Shown: positions 10,301 through 24,209, counted from the first letter of the stretch. The stretch: DNA of 64,000 nucleotides from Callaeas wilsoni (GCA_013398955.1 VWPU01019269.1:1-64000); one strand, 5' to 3'. The notes: generated by a model from the sequence alone, not told the origin. Made by a program: numbers and translations.

Positions 10301-13300
10301 AGGTATATTTAGGATACTCATTGAATCACTTAGCAGGTGTAAGCGAGAAGAAAGGAGATGCCTGATGTCAGGAACCTTGTGGTGTCTGGTACCCCACAGC
10401 TTCTTCCCCCCGGGTTCCAGAGCAGCAAGACGTGTCCGTATAAAAAGTGAGGAGGGCACTTTTGTTTGGCACGAGAAATCTAGCTAGAATTTTCCAGCCT
10501 GTGAAATAAAACTAAAGAAAAATATTAGTCTAATAATGGCAAGTGTAAAAAATAGAAAGTAATATCTATGCTTTATTATTATATTTAATTAAAAATGTCA
10601 TCTTGATATATGAAATAAAGATTTTTTTTTAAAAAGGTATTCCTAGGGCCACAAATTGTGGAAGGTGGGAGAGTATTCCAAAAAAGTACTGAAATATGTT
10701 TTTCTTGTAGTACTCTTCCCTGCATATCTGCTAGGAGTATTGGAATAGATGAATCTTTGGTTGGGAAAGCCTTTTATCAGTTCATTTGTTCATACTTCAG
10801 TTACTGACGTTTAAAGTGGGATGTTTCATACCATAGCCAAAGGAATTATTCAGAAAAGCCCCCTGTGATGTCAATGATAACATATATCCTGCTGTTTATT
10901 TTCTTCTTAAAAAGTAACAACTATATTTTAATTCATCAGCATGCATTTTACATCATTTAAGTTACATAAAATGGAGAATTAGAGCACCATATCTAGAGAT
11001 GAAATATAATGGCTTTATAGTTACATATCTGAAAGACAGGCTGAGTGTGAAGGAGTCATAGTTTGATTTACTCTTGGAAGGAAAAAGTATATGTTTTTCT
11101 ATCACCAGTTTTTTCCCAAATGTTACATAAAAAGGTTTTTTAAAGTGTCACTAATTAGTTGATATTAACACTTAGTACATAAGCCTTTTAGACAAAATTA
11201 TAATAGTCCTGTACAGGTGAAATTGGTGGATCTGAGAAGAAACCAAACGTTCTGATGTATATGTATGTCTGGGTAATATTTTTATGATTTATATCCTTTA
11301 GACTTGAAAACATAGTCAGAATTATGTTGAAATTAAAAAAAAATCCTGGAAACAGAAGGCAAAAGCTGAAATTTAGTAACTGTCACTAATGATTCCAGAT
11401 TGGGTGCTATCATGCATAGCCTACTAAGCCAAATGAAGGTGCATAATAAAAAATGTCAGTGAATTGAGAATGTTAATTTTTCAGGAGATGTTGAGTTGGT
11501 AGTTGTCTTTTTAAAATATATTTAGCTAGGAACACATACCAAAGCATGTTCTAAGTTATGTATAAATAACTACATCTTTCCCCCACGCAGAGAGATCATG
11601 TCTGAATTTGCACTGGTAAAATTTAGGATGACAGAATATACGCAGTATAAAAGCAGAATATGGAAGAAGGACTGTTTTGATTTTTAACATAAAAACTCTT
11701 CTGTCTACACAAGAGAGAAAGAAACAAAGATTTTTATGGGCACTCCTGATTGAAGCAGGCTGAATAATAAAGTGTACAGAATTAGAAGTCGTTTTTGCAA
11801 AGCAATAGGGAGAAAAGATGCAAAAAGTGAGGATGTGCCTTGGGGGACATCAGTGGGAAATTCCTGGATATGTCTTCTTGGGGTTATTCCATTGGATTAG
11901 TTTGGTCATTCACTGAAATTACAGTAATTAAAGAGATCAAACGGAAGTGCACACATGCCACCTTTTTTTTCCCCTTCCCCATCAAGGTGCTTTCCTTATT
12001 AATCATACTGTCTCTACAACTCTATGTCTATATATTAATAAATCCTCCAATATTCCATGAGGCTGTTTCATAGTTACTTTTCTAACGGTGAATTCTAGGA
12101 TGCCTACCAGAAACTACAGAAATTTGGAAACTGGACTTAAAAGTAACAACTCCTGCTGATTTAGCCAGCGCCACCTTTGACCTGCTGACAGGCAGTGTGG
12201 GGGATGCTGAGTGTGTCCATCAGAGTGTACACACATTGGCAGGCGGGCAGCAGACTGGTTTGGCAGTGTAATTTCATCGGGTTTCCGAGGACATGGGAAT
12301 ATTGTTAACAGAGAAGAAGAGGATTGAAAAGCTGTTTTTCTGGAATCGCTGCACATGATCTGGGACATGCTTGTAGACTCAGGCACCTAGCAGAGCTCCT
12401 GGGACAGGTGGTGAAGCAAAACTCAAATGTCTGGGCCTCATAGCAGATTGTCGGAAAGGTAAAGGAAACTCCCTAGAAATCTGTGTCCTAGAAGTCACCT
12501 AAGTGTTGCAGCACCAGAGCAGCAGTATCGAAGTTGTCCCTAGCGCAGAAGAAATAGGTTGCCCTTTCTCTTTAGGGTGCTGGCTGCCCCCACTCACTGC
12601 CTGTTAGCAGTTAACCAGGCTGGGGCTGGCAGATCAGCTTCTGGGCTTGTTGCCATGGAAGATTGAGATGTTTCTTTGAGGAGTGCTGCTCTACCAGGTG
12701 TATACACAGGAGGAACTGGCATCTCTTCAGAAAGCAGAGGAGAGAGATTTGTGTCCACTGATTTTTGGGAGCAACTTTTCTGCTTCATTTGCTCTGACAG
12801 TGCCTTCTCGGTGTTCGGGTTAGCGACTCGTAGATGGAACTAAATGTAACACTTGGGAAGGGCAGGACTGACCTCTGCAGTAGTCCATGCACATGCATGG
12901 CAGGGCATTAGTGATTACTGCATCGCATCTATGCCTAGATTTACCTCAGACAACTGTAGAGATTGAAAAAAAGAGTTCCCATGTAGCTGGCACAGATACC
13001 ACTTGAAAATATTAAAATGCTGCCACCCATTTCAAGGGCTAAAAAAGGAGTAGAAAACTTGCTTGCTGTTGTTCTCAGTGAGAAAAGTAACATAAGAAAA
13101 GGCAGAAAGTACCTTGATGAAGCTTTTGGAAATAAAGCGTAAGGGTGGCATGTAACTACACAGGCTGGCAGAGGCAGTGGCAACAGAAGCTGCTCTGTAG
13201 TAGGCTGGACACTTCAGAGAAGTTCACTGTAATCTTCCTTTCTCCCTACATCTACTTTTGTTTCAAAATCCTAATTCAGATGTAAAAACCTTTAGTTCCA

Positions 13301-13332
13301 CTTCCTCCACTTAAATGAATGAAAAAAGACTC
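7387..13332. other. Non-coding DNA, nothing recognised
   Basis: Long AT-rich span with no CpG cluster and no identifiable repeat copy. Open frames at 9649-9981 and 9738-10049 overlap on opposite strands, have no domain character and read as chance. It could be intronic if the 7.2 kb exon is real. Confidence 0.5.
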
Positions 13333-13415
13333 TAGACAAATTCTGATCCCAATCCCACATATGTAAAACAAAAATAACTTGGTTGACTTTAATGGCATCA
13401 GTTGGGGCATACTTT
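13333..13415. repeat. Unclassified ancient amniote interspersed repeat, copy 1
   Basis: The text GACAAATTCTGATCCCAATC, an ATGTAAAA block and TTGACTTTAATGGCATCAG has the cadence of an old repeat common in bird and turtle genomes (AAATTCTGATC..GTGTAAA..GACTTCAATGG). A related piece appears at about 13560-13605 (CAGCATAAATCTGGCCTAAGTG). I recognise the pattern but cannot name the family with certainty. Confidence 0.4.
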
Positions 13416-13605
13416 ACTGAAACCCATCAACAATTAGATCATTTGGATTAAGTTAAATGCATAAATAACAAAGGTATTTCCAGTGCTTTCTCTGTAAGCT
13501 GGTTTCATTTGGCTGTCCCTGGAGTTAATCTTAGCCCTGAGTTCAAAAAGACCTAGATTTCACCCAGAGGTGTTCCATCAGCATAAATCTGGCCTAAGTG
13601 ATACC

Positions 13606-16468
13606 AGAATAAGCTCTACCAGCTGAGTGAACCATGCAAGCACCTTTCAACTGCAAGTTTGGGGCTTTCAGTGCACCTGTGCAGTACTCTGCTGAGGCTG
13701 AAAGGGAGCACATTTCACCAGCGATGGGAAAACAAGAGAAGAGAAACATATTTGCAATTCCAAAATAACTACATGGAAAAGCATTGCTTAGAAATAAACC
13801 CATACACATCCTTGCATAAGTATCCTTTGTCTGTGAGCAGGGCTAACTTGTAGTGAACTCTTTGATGTGGGATTTTATTTTCAGACCACTGCAGACACAG
13901 ATTTTTTTTCAAAGCAACAACTGTACTATTTACTGCATGCCACAGCTGTTTTTAGAAAGAATTGTCACAAAATGTAATTTAAAAAGAACTTTCATGTAAG
14001 ACCCACGAACTTCTAAGTATCCTTACCAAATAGTACATATTTCTATCAAAAAACTCAATTTCATTTTTCTCACATAACAATATTATTATATAATTCTTTA
14101 CCTCAGTAGACATCAATGTTCTGTTCTTTTCCTGTATGTTAATGGGAATGGAACAAGAGGTTGCTTTGATTCTACACTATCTTGTCTTTATCTGTTATAC
14201 TTATCATGCAAAATAGATGCAGGCTACTGTCGGGTACTTGAGCAGCTTTCTGTGCACATTTTGAAGCTGGTTTGCCCAGACAGCTGCATATGAAACAGTG
14301 TGTGGGAAAACCAGGGTCCAAAACTCAACAGAAGACATTCCTGGACTGAGGGCCATACCCCCATATGAAATAAAGCAACATCATTCTGTTCTTAATGGAG
14401 TTCTTTTTCTGTAGATAAGAATGTGGCCATAGGGGTCCTCAAACTGCTAAAGCTGAGAAATTTCATATAGAAACTAGAATGGGAAAGATAGTCTAATATC
14501 AAACTTCTCATTTGATTATACTGAAAATTAATTGTCTCCCTTCATTAAATATGAATCTAAAAATTGAAAACCAGCTGATGTGAAAAAAAAAAAAATGAAT
14601 TGCTTTGTTCTTGGTTTCCTGCTCTCAAGCATCTCTCTGTCCTGAATCCTGGGGTAGAAATCTCTTTCCGTAGAAAGTTTTGCATAAGACATGCTTACCC
14701 TGTCTGGAAGCAAATCTGCCTTGGTCTCTGCACATGAACAAAATACACTCTTCTTAGTCTTTGTTATGACCATAAAGAAAAAAAGAAATTATGCATTTAG
14801 ACACTCAGCATCCATTTTAACCCTCATCTAACTGTAATCCCCGCTTATTCAATACCCTCAGATGTGTGCATGCAGCTTCTAGTGGGTGAATTTATGCCAG
14901 TGCCATATTGAGCAGCACTGCATTTCCCTGCTGAATAGCTATGCCAGTTTGCAGTAGTTGAAAGGACAGACTTGGAGGCTGAGCATTCTCACTGTCTGTC
15001 TGTCTGGGATGCCCAGAACTACAGTTTTTCCGTGTGCTTTTCATGGTGAAGTATGGGCAGGCTACTGAGTGCAGGAAAGTCCCCTGATTTTGTTCTTTAA
15101 CACTGTTGTATCCAAAATGCAGAGGAGTGGAACTAAATCAGATACCTCTGCCTTTAGTTAATCAAAGCTGTAGGGCAGACAGGCCTTGTAAAGGCTGGTA
15201 GGAACTCCAGCATCTTGTCTTCATTTCATTTTTTGTAGATGTGCGTGCCAGCTTTTTTTTCTTATGAGATAAATGCAAGCAAATATATGTGCATATTATC
15301 TACAATGTTATTTTATGTAACTCAGTACTTACCTGTTATTTATATACTATATATAAGCACACAGAGAATTTCCTAGCAGAAAATTTAAGATGACAACTGA
15401 AAAGCTACTTCTAGGAGAAATACACAATTTTCAAAGATGCAAAAGCACTATCTGTTAGGGAGCAAAGCTCTAAGCAATGTATGTCATTTTCTCAGAGACC
15501 CCTTTCCTTTTATACTCCCTCTTTTGCCTTTATTAATGCTACTTCACTATAAAAAACAGTGCTCTAGGGTAGACCTCAGAGCCCCTCTTCCTCCCTTACT
15601 CTCAGTAGCAGAAGCTACTGCAAGGTTACTTTGCTCTTAAGAAAAGAAGTTTATACAATGCCCCAACTCTGCAGCTTTCAACTGTTCCTCATTTTTCCAG
15701 ATTAGTGCCTTAATTAAGTCCAAATGTTTTTCATTTTCTCCCTTATGGTCCCTTCTGTGAAACCTGATGCTGGCCATAGACACTGTCCTCTTGTGACCTT
15801 TTCTCTTCCTGTTCCTGCTGCTGGCTGGCTTTTAAATTGTGAGCAATTGTAGGAGGGTGATGGTTGCACGCTTTTTCGTCTCTTCACACACCCAGGGGCT
15901 GTTCACTCTGTTGCTGAAGTCAGAACCAGTCAGGACTCCACCTTGCTTTTCCCCATCTCTACGAGGCAGAAGTGAGTGAGAGGAAAACAGATTTTTAGCT
16001 GGTGGATAAAGCAGTTCATACCATCCACTTGAGTCACTCTCAGTATAAACTCTTAATACAGAGTGCAACAGCAATTTATCACATTGCATAAAATGTATAA
16101 ATGATGTTTCTTAAGTCCAGCCATTGATTTCAAGATGATTATTTTTAGGGACCTATCTTGCAACTTCGGCCTGCAATTTCACATGCGTTATTTTAGCAAA
16201 TCACACGGGTGCCTGTGAGGGAGGGAAGACAGCTCAAAATGTTCAGCACAGAGGAAAGAGTTCAGTAGAATGGAAACACAGAAATCTTAACTGACTTGTT
16301 TTGAAGTTTACATTTAACAGTGAAGTACAAGTTTTGCCAATACAGTATGTCAACAGAGCTGAACAGAAGATAACAGAATAAAATTAAATTAGCTGAGTTT
16401 CTGGCCCAAGTGATTAAGGAAAGAGAAACTAAAGAAAACAAAAAAGAGCTTCATCTTTTTCTTGTGGC
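13606..16468. other. Non-coding DNA, nothing recognised
   Basis: AT-rich sequence with poly-A, poly-T and ATTATTATAT-like runs, and no CpG cluster or exon-like segment. The minus-strand frame at 14528-14773 includes a phenylalanine run produced by a poly-A stretch and is not coding-like. Confidence 0.5.
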
Positions 16469-16548
16469 GTGAGTAGCCCCAGTTACTGGAACTACACTGA
16501 TGTAAAATTGGTTTATGTAGCAGAAAAATCAAATCATATGTCAATTGG
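16469..16548. repeat. Unclassified ancient amniote interspersed repeat, copy 2
   Basis: AGTTACTGGAACTACACTGA followed by TGTAAAATTGGTTTATGTAG and an A-rich CAGAAAAATCAAATCA block resembles the same old repeat pattern as the copy at 13.3 kb (ACTACACTGATGTAAAACTGGTGTAAGTG in typical copies). The copy is short and diverged. Confidence 0.4.
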
Positions 16549-17829
16549 AATTGCATGACAGATGGTAAACATAAAAATTAAGCATGAAAACCATGGTTAG
16601 AGACAAAACCACTGCAATGGGAAAAAGATGGCAGTAGCATCCTCAACAGCATTCATCTGCAGGAAATAAAAGAGAGAACTTCTCACACTTATATTTTATC
16701 TTAAAACAGAGCAACATGTCTTGCTTCTCAAATAAAACTTTGTATCACTAACCTCATTTCTCTATGTGAGGTGTAATAGGATTTGTAGAAATCATGCAGA
16801 TGTGTCCACAAAAACCGCAAGCACCAGAAGATGAATGATGTACAGAAATAGCAATTGTTTATTTTTTCTGTGCTAGGTTTGTTCATTGTTCCCCTCAGGG
16901 AGACAGATGTGCAGACTATATGTGCTGAGTGAAATGAGTACCCCTTCCTTTTTGACACCTTTAAAATTATTAGAATTAAATCTATACTTTGCTAAGTGAA
17001 ATGTTTCAATTTAATCAAACTGTGCTGTCATGACCATACTTACATTAAGAGTTTAAGAGCCCTACTTTGCCCTCAGCTAATCCCTCACATATGAGGTTTT
17101 CATGGTTAAATTGTCTCCTGTGTAAGTAATCAAGTACATATGAACTCTGCTGCTAGGGAAATTGAGCACAAGTCAAAATCTCTAAGAATGAGTTGCTAAG
17201 AACAGTGGAGTTAAGGAAAGCAGGAGAGCTGGCCTCAGTCATTGGGTCCTCCTGATTCTCTCTCTCACCTTGCAACTTACTCCAGTGAAAATCTTAAAGA
17301 TAAACAATATCTGCTTCTGTACCAACAAAATGCATTCAAGCTGCATGCTCCTGTTGCCACTCTTTCACTCTTCTAATCATTCTCATAACTATATTTTGAA
17401 AAGCGAACACCCATCATCTTATATTAATGCTGGTCCATGGAACCATGGAATAAGATGCAAGACCTAAAGGACAGCATCTCTGCATCAGTTTCCAAGTGTC
17501 TGGAAAGTGTGCTCAGCACGAATGAAAAGGGCAATAATGGAACTTCCAGTTCAGAACACTTTTTCGTAGGATCACCGGAAAATGTTGCGATCAAAAATCA
17601 GGGAAAGCAAGTGGAAGAGTTCCAATTTTTAAGGAGAATAGAGATATACTAGCCAAAGCAGGACCACTATGAATTTTAACACTAAAAATTCACAGAAAGA
17701 AGGTGGTAAAGAAAGAAGCAAGGTTTAGGCCTTTGTGTAATGAACACACACATAAAGGGAGCATGTGAACAAATTGCAAAGTTGATTAATAAATGAAGCA
17801 CGGTTTCATAAAAATTGAATAAATGCCTA
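16549..17829. other. Non-coding DNA with one weakly coding-like frame
   Basis: Mostly AT-rich non-coding sequence. A frame at 17437-17652 opens with ATG in a fair context (CCATGG) and holds the words SKCLESVLSTNEKG and KQVEEFQFLRR. The second block is faintly reminiscent of the VEEFKYLG block found in LINE reverse transcriptases, so it may be a very decayed retroelement. I do not call it a gene. Confidence 0.3.
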
Positions 17830-18270
17830 GAAAGATAGTCAAGAGGTCATGTAGCCCACTGCTTTACCCACTAATTGGAACTATTTCTAGATGACTTCTG
17901 ACAGTTTCCTGTCTTTCCTAAAAAGCTCAATTGATGTAAATTCTGTGATGTCCCTGCTCACAAACAATATAAACTAGCTTTCTAACAGTTTACCACTGAA
18001 AGTTTTACTTGATGCTGAAATTAAAATTTTTGCTATAATCTAATCCTACGGTTGTGGAAAAAAAAAACTCTTCTCATTTTTTATGGGACTTTTTATCTAT
18101 TTGAGAATAGTTATCATGTTCCATCATAGCTCCTTTCCCCTCTATTTTCTTGCTGTGTTGTTTATGCTGTGCGAGTGTTTCATTTTAAATCCTTTGGCCA
18201 TATTTTGCAAATAGTTTAACCAGTTTGTTCTATTTTTACAGTGTCTATAGTGTATCTCATGTGGAGTAAT
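17830..18270 (-). mobile_element. Ancient CR1 relic (turtle/L3-like lineage), minus strand
   Basis: Reading down the plus strand gives the reversed order of an old CR1 3' region. There is an AGAGGTCATGTAGCCCA start, then TCTGTGATGTCCCTGC, GTTTACCACTGAAAGTTTTACTTGATGC, GAATAGTTATCATGTTCCATCAT and finally AGTTTAACCAGTTTGTTC. This is the sequence of landmarks seen in the CR1 lineages abundant in turtles and crocodilians and kept as fossils in birds. The element's 3' end lies near 17830. It is heavily diverged and non-functional. Confidence 0.7.
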
Positions 18271-21200
18271 ATATGCTTAGAAACATTTTTTGAGGAATTT
18301 ACAGCTGTCTTTAATGCCTATGTTCACTTAGCTACCTGCTATCTATTAGTTTATTGAAACCTCCTCACTTTTGGTCCACCATCTTTTTTGCTTTTCTTCC
18401 TTGCCTTTCCAAGAATCATATACCCTGTGACTCCAAGGTTACTCTTGCATATATAATCTTTCACCTTCACATTCTCACATCATTCTTTACTGCTTAGCTT
18501 CAAATCTGGAAAATCCTCCACTTTTTAAAACAGGAATTGCCAGTAGTTCCAGGAACTCACTGGACATTGGTGTTCCATTGCATTCCTTCACCAAGGAACA
18601 CCTGGATTATTAAAATCCCTCATTAATATTATATTCTGTCCTTTGGCTGATTCTGCTTTTTGGACACAAAAAGCCTCAAGTCTTCCTTGTTTAATATTTT
18701 GCAATCCTTGCAATCAAAGCCTTCATACTCTTTTCCCCTTTTACCTTCTCAGAGATAGTCAATCCCTCCACATTCTGGATCTCCCAGCACACCTGTGTAC
18801 CCTTGAATGCAGGGCAGTATATGTAATCTTTCCTGTCCTTCCGAGCAAGCTAATGCTTCCTTTATTAATATTCCAGTCATGCCACCACCTCAGCACAATT
18901 TGTGAGTATACTGGTGAAGGCAGTACCCATTAATGAGTTAAAAAAGCCTTAGTGCCTTTAAGGAGATGCATTTGTTGGAAAGCCCGAGGACTTAAAAAAC
19001 TGAAAAAGAATTAGGCGAAGTCTTCTGAGGAAAAAAGAAACTCTCAGAAGAACAGGACAGAGCAGGGAGAGTGCAGCATAACAACAGTTCACACCACTCA
19101 CCTTGAGGCAGGAGCTAAAATGAGACTGGATAAGTGCTCTGGGAGATCTGAGAAACCACGAGTGGCTGCGCTTATTGGACACCACAGCAGGGAACAACAG
19201 AAGCATTCACTTATATAGAGAGAACCCGAAAAATATGAAGTAAGTATGTTAAGAAAGGAATATTTTCCACTACCTACAAGGAGAGAAATCTTTGGAGACA
19301 TGGCTTGTGCCAAATATTTTCCTATGCTTGGTGCATCAGCAGGATTCTGGCAGGTGTCCTTAGGAAAACAGAGTACATGTTTGTTCACATTCTGCACCTC
19401 CTCTGGGAGACACTGTTTCTGCAGATGGCTGTTTGGGTTGTGTTTGGCACCCACAGTATTTCACAGGAAAACACAGGAAAAAAACAATGGTGGTGGTATT
19501 AAAGGGTATTAAAGTATTAGGTGATATTCTTACCTGGAGAAGGCAGTAGAAAAGCATGGCCAGAAACTCTAGCCAGAGGTTTACCAGAATACCAACAGTA
19601 AATACTGTTAAGCAGAAATAACACATCTGGGAGAAAAATTAGGATGTGAGTAGGCCACTATAAAGCCATTTCCGACACATTTGCTTGAATAGGCAAGAGT
19701 GCTGAAGACTGCATTCCCCAGCTGTCCCTGCCAGGCTGGGAAGTGCTGACTGCTCAAGTTGTCCAGCTCCAAAGCAGCAGGGTTCTCCTATGGACAGAGG
19801 TGTCCTGTGGCTGTGGCCACAGTGCCTCGTGGCAGGCAGCTCCTGGTGGCTCATCAGGACCTGTGGTAGCTTGGTTAGCAGATGGATATTTTTAGGCAGT
19901 GGCTTTGGCTGGAGCATAGCTCTGCTCCAGCACATGTGAAGCCAGAGACCAGTAACTTGGGTATAATGGGTATAAACAGAAATGGTGCCACTGCACTCAT
20001 GTGGGGAAGGAGGCTTCAGCCTGAAGTCAGGGGTGAAAAGTAACTGTGTTCTGTAAAAAGTGGAGGCTGTTGGGCTGACCATAAGCCATTGTCCCTGAGG
20101 ACCTAGTAAACTTCCTATAAGGATTTGAAACTCATTTTTGCAGCTACATTTTTACCTTTGATTGAAAATCAAATGCAAATCTGGGAAAGATTTACAGCTG
20201 CAAATATATTTTCTATACCACAAATAGTCCGAGTGCAAAAACTGGAATTAAATTTTCCCTTGGTCAGTCTGATAATACAAAACAGTGCAGCCTTGGACAA
20301 AATAATTTTCAGGAGCTCAAGTGCATATTAGGCAAAGCACCACTATACTTTTTTGTACACTCTTCTCTAAATAATCACAACTGATTTTTGTTGGTGACAA
20401 GGTACTTGGTTAGGTAGACCTCTGGTCTGGCACTTATTTGTTCCTCTGAACTACTGGTGAGAACAGAAAGTAGTGAAATCCAGGAGCAGTGGCCCATGTA
20501 CAGCTTATTTTCTAACTCTGCTGAGATGGAGTTCCTGTTGTTTGGAAGTATTTTGTTTAAAGGTACTGAGCAATGATTCCAAAGGCACCATAAAAAATGT
20601 GCTTAAAAGGATACGTGAAAGTCAACCAAGGGACTGAAAAATCTGAGAGAAGGGCCAGAGATGTTTTATATTGGCCTTGAATAAACAGTGCCATTGTGGG
20701 AAGTTAAATATGGTAGCATCTGCCAAAAATACTAGTCAAGCAAAAGAGCCTATGTTGGTAGCTAAAGAAATATCTCCCCCTCTCTCCTCTCCTGGCATGA
20801 AGCAGGCGTAGGTTTGTTTATGTTGGCTATATAAACTTCATTGCTCCAAGAGAATTATTCTCAATTCCTGAAATAGACTCATTTGAAGATATTAGAATAA
20901 AAAAAGGGACGATCTCGTGTAGTAACTCTGTTTCACTGTGGCCGAGTTTTCTCCATTATCAGACATTGTGCTTGAGCTGGCATAGAGACTTGGAGGGGTG
21001 GCTGATGAAGAACTAGGACTCAATCAAGTCACGTTTTTCAAGAGAGTCTCACACAGGCAGAGACCCCAGGAGGATAAGCAATTTGAGTCCAGAACATGGT
21101 ATAAGCATAACAAAAAAGTCTACAACCAACCTGAGAATATGAGACCTGGGGAGCACAAATTGTCCCCTAACTGAGTAAACACAGTAGCTGCATTTTACAG

Positions 21201-22737
21201 CTCCAGATTCAAGAGGTCGTTCCTGCCTGAAAAAGTACCAGTGTGTGCTTAATATCCATTGAATACCACTGTAATCTGAGCCTCAGCTGGTCTAATAGGC
21301 AGGTCACAGAGGAAAAACATCTTCAAAACACACAGAGATTTGCATGCAGAAGGACGACGCTCACGTGTCTGGAGAACCACAAAGGGCAGAAGAGGTACAA
21401 AGACTTTGCCTAATGCAACTGCAGCTGAACAATGACTGGGAATCTGCTTCTTACGTAAAGTGAAATTGCACAAACCGCAATTTCTCCTCCCTGGGAACGC
21501 AGAGAGCAGCGGCGCTCACCTCCTGCCTGCAGCCGAGTTAGCCATTTTCTGCAAGGAGAACATTACATTTAATCCAGCAGGGAGGTCCCCATTCAGGTCT
21601 CTTCCAAATGCTGCCTTTCAGCTTAATGTTTAATGATTTAAGCTGCCCTCATACCTTTGTGAATATAATATGAAAGGGCTGGAAAAAGAATTGTTTCCCT
21701 CTAAGATTCATTGCCATCAGATAAAACTATGATATTTATGTGGTGTATTACACTAAAGAAAATTACTCTACTGGGGCATAGCTCAGTGCTGGCAGAAACC
21801 ATGAAAGAGATGCTAAATTTCTGGAACTGCTGTGAAAGACTGAAGAAATTTGTTATTTCAGTATCATGATAAGCAATACGTGCATTGAAATTCTATTCCG
21901 TAAAAGACTATATACTAACATTCAATCAATAAGACCTTTTGTTTAGTGGGTTTTTTCCCCCCAGGGATTTTATACAGGTCATGCCTCAGAAATGAACAAT
22001 GAGAGTGTAAAATTTAAACTTTTACATTAAGTTGCTTAAGAGCTGAGAAGACTGAGTGCATGTGGAGAAAAATGCAAAGGATATTCTATTCTCCACTTAA
22101 TCATGCTGGTTACATTTTTCTATTGTTCTAACTTGGAGATACACAGAAAACAAACAGTTTTTATGGCATAAAAAAATTCAGTTGCCATCCTTTATGCTTT
22201 CAAACAGAAGATGTTGTGAAAATGCCACAGGCTGAGATTTTTATTCATGTAAATATGTATTTTTATGTTTCAAGTGTTTGTCAGGCCAGAGGAGTGTAAA
22301 AAATTGAATTTGACAGTTAATTTCTAATCACCTCCTTTATCATCCATTGCAGTGCAGTAATAAATCCTACTTCACCTCTCCCTTGGACTCTTTTTATTCT
22401 AATCACTGCGTTTCCATGGCTGTTGTTTTCATACCTCAACCTCCTTTTCTAGGCTCTAACGTGTGCTTCGGGATCCATCATCAGAGTTCCATTGTTTTGC
22501 AAAGCCCACAGACATCTAATATTTAGAAATACTACGTTAACAAAGGGAAAGGAGTCTGTAACTGGATTTTTCTCAATGTATTTATTACATTTAGTGATGT
22601 ATATCCTTTTACCGTGTCATCTTCTGGCTTGATTCACACAAGAAAATGGTTAGCAACTAATAAAATAAGTTGATGAAACCTTTTCAGAATCACCGTGTCC
22701 AGCAACAGCCCTCTGGGCCAAAAATGACTTGGGAACA
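18271..22737. other. Non-coding DNA, nothing recognised
   Basis: AT-rich to neutral sequence. The open frame of 147 codons at 19639-20082 (minus) has no domain character, and the overlapping frames at 19.1-19.6 kb on both strands mark a stop-poor stretch. A small GC-richer patch at about 21490-21545 has a few CpGs but is too short for an island. Confidence 0.5.
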
Positions 22738-23165
22738 AGGGCAGCAAATTTGTAATGAGAGGGAATGGAAATTCTACTTTGCATAAGGGGGCCAGAAGAG
22801 CTTGACATATTTAGTATAGCAAAACAAAAGCTGATACAGAATGTCATTGCTTTCTATAAATACACCAGGAGGTTAAACATCAAGGAAGGAAAAGATCTTT
22901 TGAAGATAAAGCACAGTGTTGGCACAAGAACAAATGGGCATAAACTGCCCATGAATGTATTTCAACTGGAAGCTGAAAGACATTATGTAGCCAGTTGAGC
23001 AATCAAGGCTGGAGAGAGCAGACTTCCAACGCAAGTTTGGGGGCACGAGAGGGGTTGTAAGACAGAGTGTGAACAGCTGAGGAAAGGCATTGTGTGATGT
23101 GGCCTGGGGCTAGCGGGGGACTGGGCTCCAAGACACAGGGGGTCCCTTCCAGCCCTCTGTTCCTT
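22738..23165 (+). mobile_element. Old CR1 LINE 3' fragment, plus strand
   Basis: The frame at 22765-22998 encodes a decayed C-terminal CR1 ORF2 tail. The pieces EELDIFSIAKQKL, NVIAFYKYTRRLNIKEGK and GTRTNGHKLPMNVFQLEAER align with the family pattern EL-LFSLEKRRLRGDLI-AYKYLKG and RTRGNGHKLK. Its 3' end (about 23125-23160) reads GACTGGGCTCCAAGACACAGG then GGTCCCTTCCAGCCCTCTG, matching the CR1 ending GACTAGATGACCT..GGTCCCTTCCAGCCCT. A premature stop cuts the frame at 22996. It is a different, older CR1 lineage from the copy at 0.4-1.8 kb. Confidence 0.8.
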
Positions 23166-24209
23166 TGTTTTAATTTTTCTCAAAGGTATGTGGAGATTCT
23201 GCATGGTGATGTGTCACAGCTGGTAAAGGATATGGCTCAGAGAAGAAAAAGAAATAAGCAACATGTTTTAGCTCGCCAGATGTATGTTATTACTTTATTC
23301 CCAATTCACAGGAAATGAACAATCATTTAGTACTGACAGGTACATAGTGGAACTTACTATCTTTCTTTTAAACCTTAAAATAATGTACTACAGAAGTTTA
23401 GCATTAACCTTAAAGTAGACTTCACATTTTTGCCAAGGTTACTGTGATATCTTGTGAAACCTATGGGGGAAAACTGAAGAAGGAGGCAGCAGGCAGAAAT
23501 TGTATAAATTGCTGCCAGAATGGCTGAAATGTTAGCAAGGTTAAAAAAAAAATCCTATCATCCAAAGCTCTTCTGCTAGCAGAGATACCTCGGTGAAAGG
23601 TCTCTTGGGAGCTGCAGAAGGTGAGGTAGGTCTGATTTTCACTGGGGTGTAACCCAAATTACCTTCTTAATAGACAATTAGACAAGACAAAAGAAATGGT
23701 AAAAGCAGCAAGTGTCTCACTGAATCAAAGGACTACAGTTTGTTAACTGCATTAAATGGAGTGGGTTACCGCTACATAAGGGTAGGTCAATTCAGGTCTA
23801 AGACAAGGTCAGTGTTGTTTACCAGGATGATTCAGTTTGGCTTTTTACATAACTTTTTAGTGTTTGCCTCTGAAGAGGTGAAGGTTAGGTATGATAGCAA
23901 CTAAAGAAAAACTCAGGCCAGTACTTTCTAATGTTGCTGGAGAGTTCAGCATGCCTTTCCTTATAAACAGATAAGGCTGGGCATTCAAAGGCAGGCAAGT
24001 ATCCAGCTGTATCAGCAGCCAGTTTGTCTAAAGGAGAAATCTGAATAGCATCTGAGAGCCATCAGGCTGCTGCTCAGAGTGTCACCATTCCCACTTGCTC
24101 CTTTTCCACTGAGCAAGTCAATGCCAGAAGTGACATTGGAAAGTCCTGGTTTTCCCAGCTACTCCTTGAACTGGCAAGTCAGGATGATTTCTAAATAGCA
24201 AATGGAAAC
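23166..24209. other. Non-coding DNA, nothing recognised
   Basis: No exon-like segment or CpG cluster. A phrase at about 23628-23665 (GGTCTGATTTTCACTGGGGT) faintly recalls the unclassified amniote repeat at 13.3 and 16.5 kb but is too short to call. Confidence 0.45.

Noticed and set aside
17437..17652. 71-codon frame with a KQVEEFQFL block reminiscent of LINE reverse transcriptase
   Set aside because: A single weak block, with no surrounding RT motifs and no family tail. It is kept only as a note.
19639..20082. 147-codon minus-strand frame
   Set aside because: Composition is random-like, with no domain, no splice context and no promoter.
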